In this document: positions 1 through 7,515 of the stretch, piece after piece
How the letters are laid out: each line of letters opens with the position of its first letter
Position numbering within the stretch: position 1 is the stretch's first letter
DNA from: Verrucomicrobiota bacterium
GTDB lineage: Bacteria > Verrucomicrobiota > Verrucomicrobiia > Chthoniobacterales > JAFAMB01
Assembly (NCBI GenBank): GCA_019241095.1
Contig: JAFAXJ010000559.1
Coordinates: 1 to 9,483, forward strand
Direction: 5' to 3'
DNA: 9,483 nucleotides
The notes under the pieces: generated by a model
What the model was told of the DNA's origin: nothing
What the model saw: only the letters and a program-made list of their open reading frames with translations
Databases searched by the model: none
Translations under genes and position numbers: made by a program

Positions 1-171
1 AATGATGGCGAAGCTCTTAGAATTGTTTCAGATCTTGTCCGGCAAGCGGGATTTGACCCCGTAATTGTTGGACCTCTAGAACGCGCGAAAGACTTCGATT
101 TTGGCAGTAAAGTCTATAACACAGGCATGACTGCCGCCGAAATTCGCAAGGAACTAGGGATTCGAAGCTAA
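1..171 (+). CDS. F420-dependent NADP oxidoreductase-like protein, C-terminal part (5' end outside window)
   Basis: Reading from base 1 in frame gives 56 residues and a TAA stop at 169-171. The visible part runs from NDGEALRIVSDLVRQAGF through DPVIVGPLERAKDFD to KVYNTGMTAAEIRKELGIRS. The pattern 'GD.eA...v..L....GFdPv.vGpL..A...' is what I know from the C-terminal part of the NADPH-dependent F420 reductase / YrrQ-like NAD(P)-binding family. There it follows the Rossmann fold and closes the small second domain. The Rossmann glycine motif would lie upstream of the window, so cofactor choice (F420 or another hydride partner) cannot be judged. No downstream gene on the same strand follows within 2 kb, so it ends its transcription unit. 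No convincing terminator is seen after it, only a weak 6-bp inverted repeat (175-180 with 203-208) with a long loop. Confidence 0.6.
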   Translation, partial: NDGEALRIVSDLVRQAGFDPVIVGPLERAKDFDFGSKVYNTGMTAAEIRKELGIRS

Positions 172-305
172 AAAAGTCTTTCCGTAGTCGATCCTCAGCT
201 CTAAGACTAACTAGTTCCCTGAAAGCGGTGGCTTGTGATGCGTAACGGCGAGGTTCTCGCAATTCTAGACATAACTTAAAAGTTTTGCGCCGACAACCTT
301 TGTAG

Positions 306-531
306 CTAACTAATGCAGTTTATCGATTGCGAAGCCTGGCGATAGAGTGCCGCCAACAGGAAAGACATCACGGCCACAGTTGCAAAGCAGATCACCAGGA
401 ACCTGTGACGTTTCGTCCGCTTTTCGACCCCTTCAAAACGTCAAATCCAGCGCGTCGAGAAGTACCGCATTTTTGGTCGACTGGCCCAAATTGGTAGTTC
501 CTCCAAAGACTTGACCCGTGCCGGAGTCCAT
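306..531 (-). CDS. Candidate small membrane protein, readable only with a +1 frameshift (programmed, pseudogene or base error)
   Basis: On the minus strand an ATG at 531-529 opens a 32-codon frame (MDSGTGQVFGGTTNLGQSTK... ending LDALDLTF) that stops at TGA, 435-433. Moving forward one base at the TTTT just before that stop (438-435) gives 42 further codons to a TAG at 308-306. These encode a basic stretch (EGVEKRTKRHR) and then a clear hydrophobic helix (FLVICFATVAVMSFLLAAL) and a short polar tail. The 42-codon part has no ATG, GTG or TTG upstream of the helix, so it is unlikely to start alone. Joined, the product is 74 residues with one membrane segment, the basic side before it. No good ribosome site precedes the ATG, which lies 15 bases after the tRNA-Phe gene. 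I do not recognise a family. It could equally be a decayed gene, a base-call error or chance. Confidence 0.25.
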
Positions 532-546
532 ATCCAAGACTATGAC

Positions 547-619
547 TGGCTAGGGGCGGAATCGAACCGCCGACACGAGGATTTTCAGTCCTCTGCTCTG
601 CCAACTGAGCTACCTAGCC
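547..619 (-). tRNA. tRNA-Phe (anticodon GAA)
   Basis: Reading the minus strand from 619, the sequence begins GGCTAGGTAGCTCAGTTGGC and folds as a full cloverleaf. The 7-bp acceptor stem pairs GGCTAGG (619-613) with CCTAGCC (554-548). The D arm carries AGCTCAGTTGGCAGAGC. The anticodon stem GAGGA/TCCTC encloses the loop CTGAAAA, so the anticodon is GAA (Phe). The T arm has GGCGGTTCGATTCCGCC. The discriminator is A at 547. CCA is not encoded, because the next bases read GTC, so the CCA tail must be added after transcription. No integrase gene or repeated tRNA 3' end is seen nearby that would mark an integration site. Confidence 0.97.
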
Positions 620-921
620 TCGGGTTTGAAGAAGAGGGGAATATGGAGGGGCGGCTGTATGGCGCAAGCTCTTTTTTGGAACGACTACGCGCGACGATGC
701 TCCCTTCGAAGAACACTGAGGGCGGGGCGCTGCCGAGTCGCCACTCTCCCGGCAATTTACCGCGTCTTCAACGAACGAAGAGTTGAGCGTGAACGGCGCG
801 TTTGGCATTCAGGGGAGAACCTGCAATTTTCAGGACGGAAAGAAGGAAATAACAACGCCAATGAACCGTTTTATGCTCCTTGCGAGCTGGATCTGACGCC
901 TCGGCGGAGCCTCGCCCTTGA
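620..921. other. Intergenic stretch with no supported gene
   Basis: About 300 bases lie between the CPXCG gene stop and the tRNA-Phe gene. Open frames exist on both strands (for example 626-1075 plus), but their translations are rich in Arg, Ser and Cys, resemble no protein family I know, and overlap the CPXCG gene. The tRNA promoter should lie at about 620-680 on the minus strand, but only weak matches are visible. The one notable element is a GC-rich repeat core at 902-916, listed separately. Confidence 0.5.
902..916 (+). repeat. GC-rich repeat core CGGCGGAGCCTCGCC
   Basis: This 15-base core sits just after the stop of the minus-strand CPXCG gene. The same core, with one C/T change (CGGCGGAGCCTTGCC), occurs on the opposite strand at 7953-7967 as part of an inverted repeat. 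Both copies are intergenic and next to the 3' end of a gene. This suggests a dispersed, REP-like intergenic repeat, but two copies in 9.5 kb is thin evidence. Confidence 0.4.
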
Positions 922-1110
922 TTATGCCCGGTCGACTTCGGCCCACTCGATATCGCCAGCGCGGCAATGCAGGTTGAGCGAAATAGGCCGACAACAAGTT
1001 TCGCAATCTTCAATCATGCTAATCGTTCCTCCTCCGGAAGTGTCGATAGCTCGATCAAATTCAGCCCCGCAATAGGGGCAGCTGAGCCGAATTTCTACTT
1101 CGTAGTCCAC
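922..1110 (-). CDS. CPXCG-motif cysteine-rich small zinc-binding protein
   Basis: This 62-residue protein starts at a GTG (1110-1108) and stops at TAA (924-922). It carries CPYCG at residues 11-15 and EDCETCCRPI around residues 35-43, with cysteines at 11, 14, 36, 39 and 40. The CPxCG...EDCxxCCRPI layout is that of the small Cys-rich CPXCG family (Pfam Cys_rich_CPXG), a putative zinc ribbon of unknown biochemical role found widely in Gram-negatives. GTG is chosen because no ATG, GTG or TTG lies upstream in frame near the start and the family begins just before the first CPxC. The ribosome site is poor. It lies 66 bases after nuoC on the same strand and may be read through from the nuoBC unit, though nothing in the sequence ties it to complex I. 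Confidence 0.85.
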   Translation of the reverse strand: MDYEVEIRLSCPYCGAEFDRAIDTSGGGTISMIEDCETCCRPISLNLHCRAGDIEWAEVDRA

Positions 1111-1176
1111 AATTGATTCTGCTTCGCAACAACGGTCACTTTCACGTAAAATATTCGCCGGTAATCAGAGCGAGCG

Positions 1177-1749
1177 TTATTCTTCAGGGGGTCGCCTTGC
1201 TCGCGGTTCGCGATCTTTAGTTCCGCCAGGAGTTGGTACCGTCACAAAAGGGCCGCCAGCCAAGGGCGCTTGCGATGAAAATGCCACGTCCGGCATTTCG
1301 CTTGGTTTGCCTTCCAGGGGGAAGTCTTTTCGTAACGGATAATAAGGATAACCTTCCCACATCAGAATTCGGCGAAGATCAGGATGATCAGTGAAACGGA
1401 TCCCCATCATGTCGTAAACTTCTCTCTCGTGCCAATCCGCCGTAGGCCAGATGTGAGTGACCGAAGGCACTTCGAGATTATCTTCAGAGACGCGAGTCTT
1501 AAGACGCAGGTGAATCTTGTGTTCCAGGCTGAACAGTTCATAAACCACTTCGAACCGGGGTTCGTCTCCGAAATCATCAACGCTCGATAAGTCAGTAAGA
1601 AAATCGAAGCCGAGCCGGTCACGCGCCAGCAAGCAGGCAGGAACGATCTGATCTAACGGCAATTCAAGGGTGATCTCACCGCGAAAATCCGTTCTTTTCA
1701 GAACGCCAAATTCGCCCTGAATCGTCGAAGCGGCTTGCTCCAAATTCAC
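1177..1749 (-). CDS. nuoC: NADH-quinone oxidoreductase subunit C
   Basis: NuoC is the 30-kDa-type subunit of the peripheral arm of respiratory complex I. It carries no cofactor and packs against NuoD and NuoB near the quinone site. The 190-residue product has the family signature at about 108-147 ([20 protein letters not shown], then [21 protein letters not shown] one residue later). It ends in a proline- and arginine-rich tail (about 160-190). The start is GTG at 1749-1747. It overlaps the nuoB stop in a GTGA arrangement (1746-1749), and a GGAG lies 8 bases upstream of the GTG within nuoB, which supports translational coupling. It is a stand-alone NuoC, not a NuoCD fusion. nuoD does not follow; a CPXCG protein and a tRNA gene do. 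Confidence 0.96.
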   Translation of the reverse strand: MNLEQAASTIQGEFGVLKRTDFRGEITLELPLDQIVPACLLARDRLGFDFLTDLSSVDDFGDEPRFEVVYELFSLEHKIHLRLKTRVSEDNLEVPSVTHIWPTADWHEREVYDMMGIRFTDHPDLRRILMWEGYPYYPLRKDFPLEGKPSEMPDVAFSSQAPLAGGPFVTVPTPGGTKDREPRARRPPEE

Positions 1750-2267
1750 GCGATCGTCTCCGCTAGCTTCTTCTGATCCCGGAAGCCTCTCTCGTGCTCG
1801 ATTTTCCCTTGTAGTTTCATCAAGCCTTCGAGAAGAGCTTCAGGCCTGGGGGGACAGCCGCTGACGTAAACATCCACTGGAAGAAGATGGTCAATTCCTT
1901 GCAGGACCGCATAACTGCGATACATGCCGCCCGAAGAAGCACAAGCGCCCATGGCGATGACCCATTTCGGTTCGGGCATTTGATCATAAATCCGTTTTAC
2001 GGCGAGAGCCATCTTATAAGTGACTGTTCCAGCAACGATCATGACGTCTGATTGCCTTGGAGAAAATCGCATGACCTCGGCGCCAAACCGCGAGATATCG
2101 AAACGGGAGGCTGCTGTTGCCATCAGTTCGATTGCACAGCAAGCGAGACCCATTGGCATAGGCCATAATGAATTTTTGCGCATCCAATTGATGCACGTGT
2201 CCAGACGCGAGAAGATAACGTTGCCTTCAACCTTTGAATCGTAGGCTGCAGGAGCAAGGATTGCCAT
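1746..2267 (-). CDS. nuoB: NADH-quinone oxidoreductase subunit B
   Basis: NuoB (PSST type) holds the terminal iron-sulfur cluster N2 of complex I, which passes electrons to quinone at the membrane interface. The 173-residue product has all four expected cluster cysteines: the tandem pair in [11 protein letters not shown] (Cys43, Cys44), Cys109 in [11 protein letters not shown] and Cys138 in [15 protein letters not shown]. Length and motif order are normal. The start ATG is at 2267-2265, with only a weak purine stretch (CGGA) before it. It is the first gene of the minus-strand unit. Upstream, 154 bases separate it from the divergent lepA, so nuoA, which usually precedes nuoB, is absent from this position. 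nuoC follows with a 4-base overlap. Confidence 0.97.
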   Translation of the reverse strand: MAILAPAAYDSKVEGNVIFSRLDTCINWMRKNSLWPMPMGLACCAIELMATAASRFDISRFGAEVMRFSPRQSDVMIVAGTVTYKMALAVKRIYDQMPEPKWVIAMGACASSGGMYRSYAVLQGIDHLLPVDVYVSGCPPRPEALLEGLMKLQGKIEHERGFRDQKKLAETIA

Positions 2268-2382
2268 ATTCCGAACTTAGGGGCAGGGGCAAAGGAGACA
2301 AGCGAAATGTTGTGCCGCTGGACGAAAGCTCTCCCAGCTTGTCGCCAGAAATTTGTTCGAGATTCTTGCCGGCCTCGTCCCA

Positions 2383-2411
2383 TTGACGACCATAGCGCAC
2401 TAGACAATACT
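2383..2411 (+). promoter_or_regulatory. Predicted sigma70-type promoter for lepA
   Basis: TTGACG (2383-2388, five of six to the -35 consensus), a 17-base spacer and AATACT (2406-2411, four of six to the -10 consensus) lie just before lepA. Transcription would begin at about 2418, leaving only about 4 bases before the ATG at 2422. No Shine-Dalgarno sequence is present in that interval. The call rests on consensus match and spacing only. Confidence 0.45.
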
Positions 2412-2421
2412 AGGCACTCAC

Positions 2422-4218
2422 ATGGGCGCCCAGTTTACCCGCAACTTTTGCATTATCGCTCACATCGATCACGGCAAAACAACCCTGTCAGATCGGTTGC
2501 TGGAGACTACGGGCACCATCGAAGATCGCGAAAGACAAGACCAGCTATTGGATTCCATGGACTTGGAACGTGAGCGCGGGATCACAATCAAAGCTCATCC
2601 CGTGACCATGAAGTACGTGGCGAAAAACAACCAGGTTTATCGATTGAACCTCCTGGACACCCCCGGGCACGTCGATTTCTCCTATGAAGTTTCCAGGAGC
2701 TTGGCTGCTTGCGAAGGAGCGATTCTGGTGGTGGACGCTGCTCAAGGAGTTGAAGCACAGACTGTCGCAAATGTTCATCTAGCGCTCAAGCAGAACCTGA
2801 CTGTTGTTCCGGTGATCAATAAAATCGATCTGCCAAACGCTGATATCGCTTCAGTAAAGAAGCAGCTTGAAGAAATTTTGGCTATTCCTGCGGGCGAGGC
2901 TATTCTAGCAAGCGCCAAAACAGGTATAGGGATTGAAGAAATTCTGGAGGCTATTGTTCAACGAATCCCGCCACCCGCTGAGCCGGAAGATGACCGTTTA
3001 AGAGCGCTCATCTTCGATTCCGTTTTTGATATCTATCGGGGCGTTGTCGCCTACGCGCGCGTTTTTTCCGGTAATATCGTCTCTAACCAAGCCGTGAAGC
3101 TCATGAGCACCTCAAAGAACTATGAGGTGAAAGAAGTGGGAATTTTTACCCCCAAACCGCTTGCTCAACCAAAGCTGGAAGCAGGGTATGTTGGTTACTT
3201 TATTGCGAACATCAAGTCGACCGCGGAAATAAAGATCGGGGATACGCTGACCGACCAACGCAACTCCGCTTCAACTCCGTTACCTGGATTCCAGGAGATA
3301 CATCCCATGGTGTTCAGCGGAATTTATCCAATCAACACTGCGGACTTTGAACATCTCAAAACCGCGATGGGGAAGCTTCAGATTAACGACTCAGCCTTCG
3401 TCTATCAGGCAGAAAGTTCCGTTGCGTTAGGGTATGGGTTCCGTTGCGGGTTTCTCGGACTGCTGCATATGGAGATCGTCCAGGAAAGGTTGCGGCGGGA
3501 GTTCGACATGGATATCATCGCGACCTATCCAAGCGTTGTTTATCACGTTATAAAAACGAACGCCGAAACGGTAGAGATCGATAACCCCTCGTTTTTGCCA
3601 GACCCGAGCGTTATTGATGAGATTCAAGAACCTATCGTGCGTTGTTTCGTCATGTGCCCTAACGAAAACATTGGAGACATGATGCAGCTGATTACCGAAA
3701 GGCGGGGAGAAATACTGCATACTGAGTCGCTTGATACCAAGCGGGTCATGCTGACTGCAATATTGCCGTTAAACGAAATCCTCGTGGATTTTAACGACAA
3801 GATTAAGTCAGTCACTCACGGTTATGGCTCTATGGACTATGAACATTTCGGTTACCGGACTTCGAATCTGGTTAAACTCGATATGTTAGTTAATGGGGAA
3901 TCGGTAGACGCGTTCTCGAGTATTGTTCATCGCGACAAAGCTGATTTGAGAGGACGACTGCTAGCAGCAAAACTGAAAGAAGTCATTCCGCAGCAGCTAT
4001 ATCAAGTCGCCATTCAAGCGGCAATTGGCGGAAAGGTGATCGCCCGTGAAAACGTTTCTGCTTTGCGAAAGAACGTTACTGCAAAATGTTATGGCGGCGA
4101 TATTACGCGAAAGCGAAAGCTTTTGGAAAAGCAGAAAGAGGGCAAGAAGCGGATGAAAGCGATTGGCCGCGTTAATATCCCTCAAGAAGCATTTATCGAG
4201 GTACTTAAGACGAGTTAA
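2422..4218 (+). CDS. lepA: Elongation factor 4 (LepA GTPase)
   Basis: LepA/EF4 is a ribosome-bound translational GTPase. The 598-residue length matches the family (about 600). Visible motifs are the P-loop AHIDHGKT (13-20), switch region RERGITIKA (about 50-58), [16 protein letters not shown] (79-94), NKID (133-136) and a SAKTGIG G5 motif. Further along are the LepA-specific [19 protein letters not shown] block and the C-terminal [20 protein letters not shown] plus [11 protein letters not shown] region that separates EF4 from EF-G. The start at 2422 leaves the usual few residues before the first beta strand. There is no Shine-Dalgarno sequence, and the predicted promoter sits almost on the start codon. 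The stop TAA overlaps the ATG of the signal peptidase gene by one base, as a lepA-lepB operon. Confidence 0.98.
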   Translation: MGAQFTRNFCIIAHIDHGKTTLSDRLLETTGTIEDRERQDQLLDSMDLERERGITIKAHPVTMKYVAKNNQVYRLNLLDTPGHVDFSYEVSRSLAACEGAILVVDAAQGVEAQTVANVHLALKQNLTVVPVINKIDLPNADIASVKKQLEEILAIPAGEAILASAKTGIGIEEILEAIVQRIPPPAEPEDDRLRALIFDSVFDIYRGVVAYARVFSGNIVSNQAVKLMSTSKNYEVKEVGIFTPKPLAQPKLEAGYVGYFIANIKSTAEIKIGDTLTDQRNSASTPLPGFQEIHPMVFSGIYPINTADFEHLKTAMGKLQINDSAFVYQAESSVALGYGFRCGFLGLLHMEIVQERLRREFDMDIIATYPSVVYHVIKTNAETVEIDNPSFLPDPSVIDEIQEPIVRCFVMCPNENIGDMMQLITERRGEILHTESLDTKRVMLTAILPLNEILVDFNDKIKSVTHGYGSMDYEHFGYRTSNLVKLDMLVNGESVDAFSSIVHRDKADLRGRLLAAKLKEVIPQQLYQVAIQAAIGGKVIARENVSALRKNVTAKCYGGDITRKRKLLEKQKEGKKRMKAIGRVNIPQEAFIEVLKTS

Positions 4219-5324
4219 TGTTTACGCCGAAATATGTGGAAGATGGGCGAGCTTTAGCCAAAGCCGCACAACGCATTATTCATTATCAAGAAGATTTAGC
4301 CACGCCGGAGGATATCCGTTCAGTGCGGGCCCGCTTGATGGAGCTAAAGCAAGCTCTGCGAGAGCGGTCGAGGGACAAAGTGCGGGCAATGGAAAAAGCA
4401 CTTATGCCCTTGCTGTCGAAAGTTCAACCGGTTCGGAGCTATCAGTCAGTCCGGGAAAACGTTGAGCTTTTTGTCGTTGCCATCGTGTTGGCGCTTGGTA
4501 TCCGCGCTTTTTACTTGCAGCCGTTTAAAATTCCAACCGGTTCGATGCAACCGACCTTGAACGGGGTGATTGCACATAAAATGGATGGACCTCCCCCTAA
4601 CATACTGGTTCGGACAGTGCAATTTCTTACTTTAGGTCGCAGCTATGAAGACATCATCTGTGAAGCGCCAAACGACACGATCGTGTCAATCTATGGGGCC
4701 AAGGTGAAGCGGTTCTGGGATGGGTCAATCATCCAGATGGGGTCGGGCAGAGTCTATCAGGTCGGCATATCGCCGGAAGTTTTGAAGTATCAGCTGCGCA
4801 TTTTTGAGGGCCAGCAGTTCGTACAAGGACAGCCGATCTTACGGGCTTATGCTGACCTGGGTGACCAATTGTTTGTAGATAAATTTAGCTATAATCTGCT
4901 CGGACCTCGCCGGGGAGATGTTTTTGTGTTCCGAACCAACGGAATCGTCGGCATACCAAGCCCGGACGGTAATAGCCAACATTACATCAAACGGTTGGCC
5001 GGCTTACCGGGCGACACGCTCCGCATTGATCAACCCAACCTTTTTATCGATGGCAAGAAAGCCGACGAGTACCCATTCGAACGCGTTGAATCCCAGAAAA
5101 AAGGCTATCCAGGTTATCGCAACAGTCCAGGAGGAGGAATGGTCTATTTAACTGATCCCTCTTCAACTGTGACGATTCCGCCTCACAATTATTTCGCTCT
5201 CGGGGATAACAGCGCAAACAGTCTTGATAGTCGGTATTGGGGTTTTGTGCCGAGTCAGAACGTTGTCGGCAGAGGGTTATTTGTCTATTGGCCTTTTACC
5301 AGTCACTGGGGATTCGTTCGGTGA
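4218..5324 (+). CDS. lepB: Signal peptidase I, with N-terminal extension and large insert
   Basis: This membrane-bound serine protease cleaves signal peptides from exported proteins on the outer face of the inner membrane. The 368-residue product has a helical, charged N-terminal region (1-80), one membrane segment (about 83-100), the catalytic serine in PTGSMQPT (Ser109), the general-base lysine in HYIKRLAGLPGD (Lys258) and the C-terminal GDNSANSLDSRYWGFVP block (329-345). The Ser-to-Lys distance is 149 residues against about 55 in E. coli LepB. The extra sequence (about 118-220) has no motif I recognise and is followed by LGPRRGDVFVF. The N-terminal extension replaces the first helix of E. 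coli LepB. Start ATG 4218 overlaps the lepA stop (TAATG), implying coupled translation. All catalytic residues are intact. Confidence 0.95.
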   Translation: MFTPKYVEDGRALAKAAQRIIHYQEDLATPEDIRSVRARLMELKQALRERSRDKVRAMEKALMPLLSKVQPVRSYQSVRENVELFVVAIVLALGIRAFYLQPFKIPTGSMQPTLNGVIAHKMDGPPPNILVRTVQFLTLGRSYEDIICEAPNDTIVSIYGAKVKRFWDGSIIQMGSGRVYQVGISPEVLKYQLRIFEGQQFVQGQPILRAYADLGDQLFVDKFSYNLLGPRRGDVFVFRTNGIVGIPSPDGNSQHYIKRLAGLPGDTLRIDQPNLFIDGKKADEYPFERVESQKKGYPGYRNSPGGGMVYLTDPSSTVTIPPHNYFALGDNSANSLDSRYWGFVPSQNVVGRGLFVYWPFTSHWGFVR

Positions 5325-5363
5325 TGTCTGACTTGTCGACAGGCGGTTTGGAATAGGTTAACG

Positions 5364-5401
5364 CGAGAACGAGGATAGAGGGTAAATAACGAGAACGAGG
5401 A
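5364..5401. repeat. Short direct repeat CGAGAACGAGGA, two copies
   Basis: The 12-mer CGAGAACGAGGA occurs at 5364-5375 and 5390-5401, a 26-base period. The second copy runs on into CGAGTACGA. It lies in the gap between the signal peptidase gene and the next membrane-protein gene. Purine-rich GAGAACGAGGACGAG-like tracts are, from memory, common between genes in some Verrucomicrobiota; this copy is short and its role is unknown. Confidence 0.6.
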
Positions 5402-5410
5402 CGAGTACGA

Positions 5411-5437
5411 TTGAGAGGGCGAAGAGTAGACTAAAAT
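5411..5437 (+). promoter_or_regulatory. Possible promoter for the downstream membrane-protein gene
   Basis: TTGAGA (5411-5416, five of six) and TAAAAT (5432-5437, five of six) are separated by 15 bases, shorter than the ideal 17. The predicted start at about 5444 would leave an 18-base leader before the GTG at 5462. The hexamers are good but the spacing is not, so this is tentative. Confidence 0.3.
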
Positions 5438-5461
5438 AGTTCTAGGGCTTGCCGCGCCATA

Positions 5462-6646
5462 GTGAAGAATGGTCTCGAGCCTGATTTGTTTGTGCTTCTG
5501 GCAGTTGCTGCTACCGGCATCCTCGCCCTTTCTATTAATGTTACCAGGTCGGGATCGTTTCGGGATGGAGTGCGCTGTCTGCAGCGCTACCCCGAGATCT
5601 GGGGATGGCTTGCATTGCTCGCCGTTTGCTATTTTTGCTTTGGTGCAATCCAAAGTGTTCTTCTGAATGAATGGCGAGTGAGGCCTAAAGAACTGCTTGT
5701 CTGGCCGGCTTTTGTTATACCAGATCCTGTTATAGCAGCCAGGCGTTCGTGGTTGCCGGCTTTGGAATCGCTTGCAGGTCTTTTCAGTCTTACTACGGTT
5801 AGCTTTCCCGTTTCCGGACTCGCTGCTCTGGCATTCCTTGTGAACTGGAATGGTTGCCAAACAAAGGTGATTCGCGCTTCAAAACGTCGATTTCCTCACT
5901 GGTGGATAGTGGTTTTTGTCGGCATGCATATCTGCGCCATTGCCGCGCTTTATAAACCTTTCTTCTCGCTTTGCATTTTCTGGCTAAACAACTTCTTTGG
6001 CAGCGTTCTACTTCTTAGGACCGGGGCGGTTTTGGATACACTGTCTTTTCAGTTTGAATACCTTTTCGGACTTGTGATTCAAATGTATCTGCTGCTTCGG
6101 GTGTTGGTCTGGGTGCGAGGTCTGCATGCTGATCCTACACGAACCTTGGACATGGCTCTCAAACGCACAATTTACGCTGGGAAATGGGCCGCCCTGATGG
6201 TTGCGCTGAGCTTGATTTGCATCCAGGCGCCATTATTGCTCACCTACTTTTGGAAGCCGGGATGGAATACCGGTTCTGTGGTGCAATACGTACAGCAAAC
6301 GGTTCGACCATCCCTTGCTGTCCTGATCGTTCTTTTCTGCTCCGTTCAATTGAATCTAACATTTCACAATGAGACATTGCGTCAGGCATTCCTGGACCAT
6401 GTCGAACTTCTTCGGAATGCCTGGTTACAGATTCTTTGGTTTTTAACGGTAGCCGGCATTGTTCTTTTTGCTGTTTGCTGGGCAGGAGAAATTTTAAGGA
6501 CTGGTTTTCCGCAGTATTCTACGCCGAACCTGCTTGCCAGCCTGGCTTCTGTGGCAGGAAGAACTTTCTTTTCCGCGTGGTTTCTGGCCGCATGGGTATG
6601 TCTGTACCGCAGATGTCACAAAACAGAAAAGGGCATCCCTTTTTAG
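5462..6646 (+). CDS. Polytopic membrane protein of unknown function
   Basis: This 394-residue, highly hydrophobic protein has about eight to ten predicted membrane segments: about 8-26, 46-64, 105-127, 146-166, 168-186, 197-216, 240-262, 284-300, 321-341 and 362-381. Basic patches follow several of them (KVIRASKRRF at 135-144, LYRRCHKTEK near the C terminus). I see no transporter signature, protease motif or cofactor site and do not recognise the family. GTG at 5462 is the only usable start: the frame has a stop at 5432-5434 and no ATG between. The ribosome site is poor. The HpnD-like gene begins 10 bases after its stop, suggesting co-transcription, so a role in the envelope or in isoprenoid-lipid handling is possible but purely contextual. 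Confidence 0.75.
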   Translation: MKNGLEPDLFVLLAVAATGILALSINVTRSGSFRDGVRCLQRYPEIWGWLALLAVCYFCFGAIQSVLLNEWRVRPKELLVWPAFVIPDPVIAARRSWLPALESLAGLFSLTTVSFPVSGLAALAFLVNWNGCQTKVIRASKRRFPHWWIVVFVGMHICAIAALYKPFFSLCIFWLNNFFGSVLLLRTGAVLDTLSFQFEYLFGLVIQMYLLLRVLVWVRGLHADPTRTLDMALKRTIYAGKWAALMVALSLICIQAPLLLTYFWKPGWNTGSVVQYVQQTVRPSLAVLIVLFCSVQLNLTFHNETLRQAFLDHVELLRNAWLQILWFLTVAGIVLFAVCWAGEILRTGFPQYSTPNLLASLASVAGRTFFSAWFLAAWVCLYRRCHKTEKGIPF

Positions 6647-6656
6647 CCCGGCTGGG

Positions 6657-7502
6657 ATGAATCTCTCCGAAAAAATAACTAAGCGAAGTAAGTCGAACCT
6701 TGCTTTTGCTTTCATGTCACTTCCGGAAGGCAAACGGCGCGATATCACGACTTTTTATGCATTTTGTCGCCATGTTGACGATGCTGCCGATGATCCTGGT
6801 GTACCGCTGGATCAAAGAAGGCATTGGCTCAGAGGGTGGCGACGCTGGCTGCAGTGTTCAGAACCTGATGAGCCGCCATTCGCCCCTGAGGTTAGGCAGC
6901 TTTTCAAGCGATATCCTATTGATCGTCAGCTCTTCGAGGCCATTCTTCTGGGTGTAGAGATGGATCTCGAACCAGTTCGCGTTACAAACTTTGCGGAGCT
7001 TGCCCGATATTGTTATCACGTCGCCGGGGCTGTAGGGTTGGTCAGCATAGAAATCTTTGGTTATAAGAATCCGGATTGTAAGGAATATGCCCGAAAGCTC
7101 GGTCTGGCACTTCAATTGACCAACATCATTCGTGACGTCGATAAAGATTTGCAGAACGGTGGTAGAATCTACCTCCCCTTAAACGAGATGAACATATTCG
7201 GGTACAGGCTCGAAGAGCTCGAAAGACGCGAGTACAATCTTCGTTTCGTTCAATTGATGAAATATCAGGCCGATCGAGCACGCAATTTCTTCCGGGAGGC
7301 AAGGCGTCTGTTGCCGCGGGAAGACAGAGCTTCGATGATTGCCGCAGAAGGAATGCGGGCGATTTACTACGAACTTTTGCGTCAAATGGAACAGGACGAC
7401 TTCAACCTCTTCAGGAAAACGTACAAAATCGGGCGCGCAAAGAAGAGTGTGATTATTTTAAAGGAATTAGCGTCGAATTGGTTACTTACACACGTTTCTT
7501 AA
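6657..7502 (+). CDS. hpnD: Squalene/phytoene synthase family enzyme, HpnD-like (presqualene diphosphate synthase)
   Basis: This family joins two farnesyl (or geranylgeranyl) diphosphates head to head. HpnD makes presqualene diphosphate in the bacterial HpnC-HpnD-HpnE route to squalene for hopanoids. The 281-residue product has the first Asp-rich motif in YAFCRHVDDAADDPG (Asp41, 42, 45), the second in LTNIIRDVDKDLQNGGRIYL (Asp160, Asp164), and the family's YCYHVAGAVGLVSIEIFG segment. I chose ATG 6657 because the family begins close to KSKSNLAFAF; the frame stays open back to 6534 only by running through the previous gene. Asp residues of both metal-binding motifs are intact. Phytoene synthase (CrtB) or HpnC is the alternative; the look of the sequence favours HpnD, but hpnC, hpnE and a squalene-hopene cyclase gene are not in the window. 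Confidence 0.82.
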   Translation: MNLSEKITKRSKSNLAFAFMSLPEGKRRDITTFYAFCRHVDDAADDPGVPLDQRRHWLRGWRRWLQCSEPDEPPFAPEVRQLFKRYPIDRQLFEAILLGVEMDLEPVRVTNFAELARYCYHVAGAVGLVSIEIFGYKNPDCKEYARKLGLALQLTNIIRDVDKDLQNGGRIYLPLNEMNIFGYRLEELERREYNLRFVQLMKYQADRARNFFREARRLLPREDRASMIAAEGMRAIYYELLRQMEQDDFNLFRKTYKIGRAKKSVIILKELASNWLLTHVS

Positions 7503-7515
7503 GTTAGATATCGAT

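Noticed and set aside
175..208. Possible terminator hairpin after the first gene
   Set aside because: AGTCTT/AAGACT pairing is only 6 bp with a 22-base loop and no T run follows.
392..604. 70-codon open frame on the minus strand across the tRNA-Phe gene
   Set aside because: Its first part is a translation of the tRNA itself (ENPRVGGSIPPLAS-like string, a well-known artefact), and the rest has no protein-like signal.
547..619. tRNA-Phe as an integration site for a mobile island
   Set aside because: No integrase, no duplicated tRNA end and only housekeeping genes nearby.
626..1075. 149-codon open frame on the plus strand
   Set aside because: It overlaps the CPXCG gene on the other strand, is rich in Arg, Ser and Cys, shows no recognisable motif, and lacks a ribosome site.
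5303..5860. 185-codon open frame on the minus strand
   Set aside because: It runs antisense to the membrane-protein gene and across the repeat-bearing gap; its composition is low in hydrophobic core residues and matches nothing I know.
6534..6656. Upstream extension of the HpnD-like frame to an ATG at 6534
   Set aside because: It would lie entirely inside the end of the previous gene and add 41 residues that the family does not have; ATG 6657 fits the expected N terminus.
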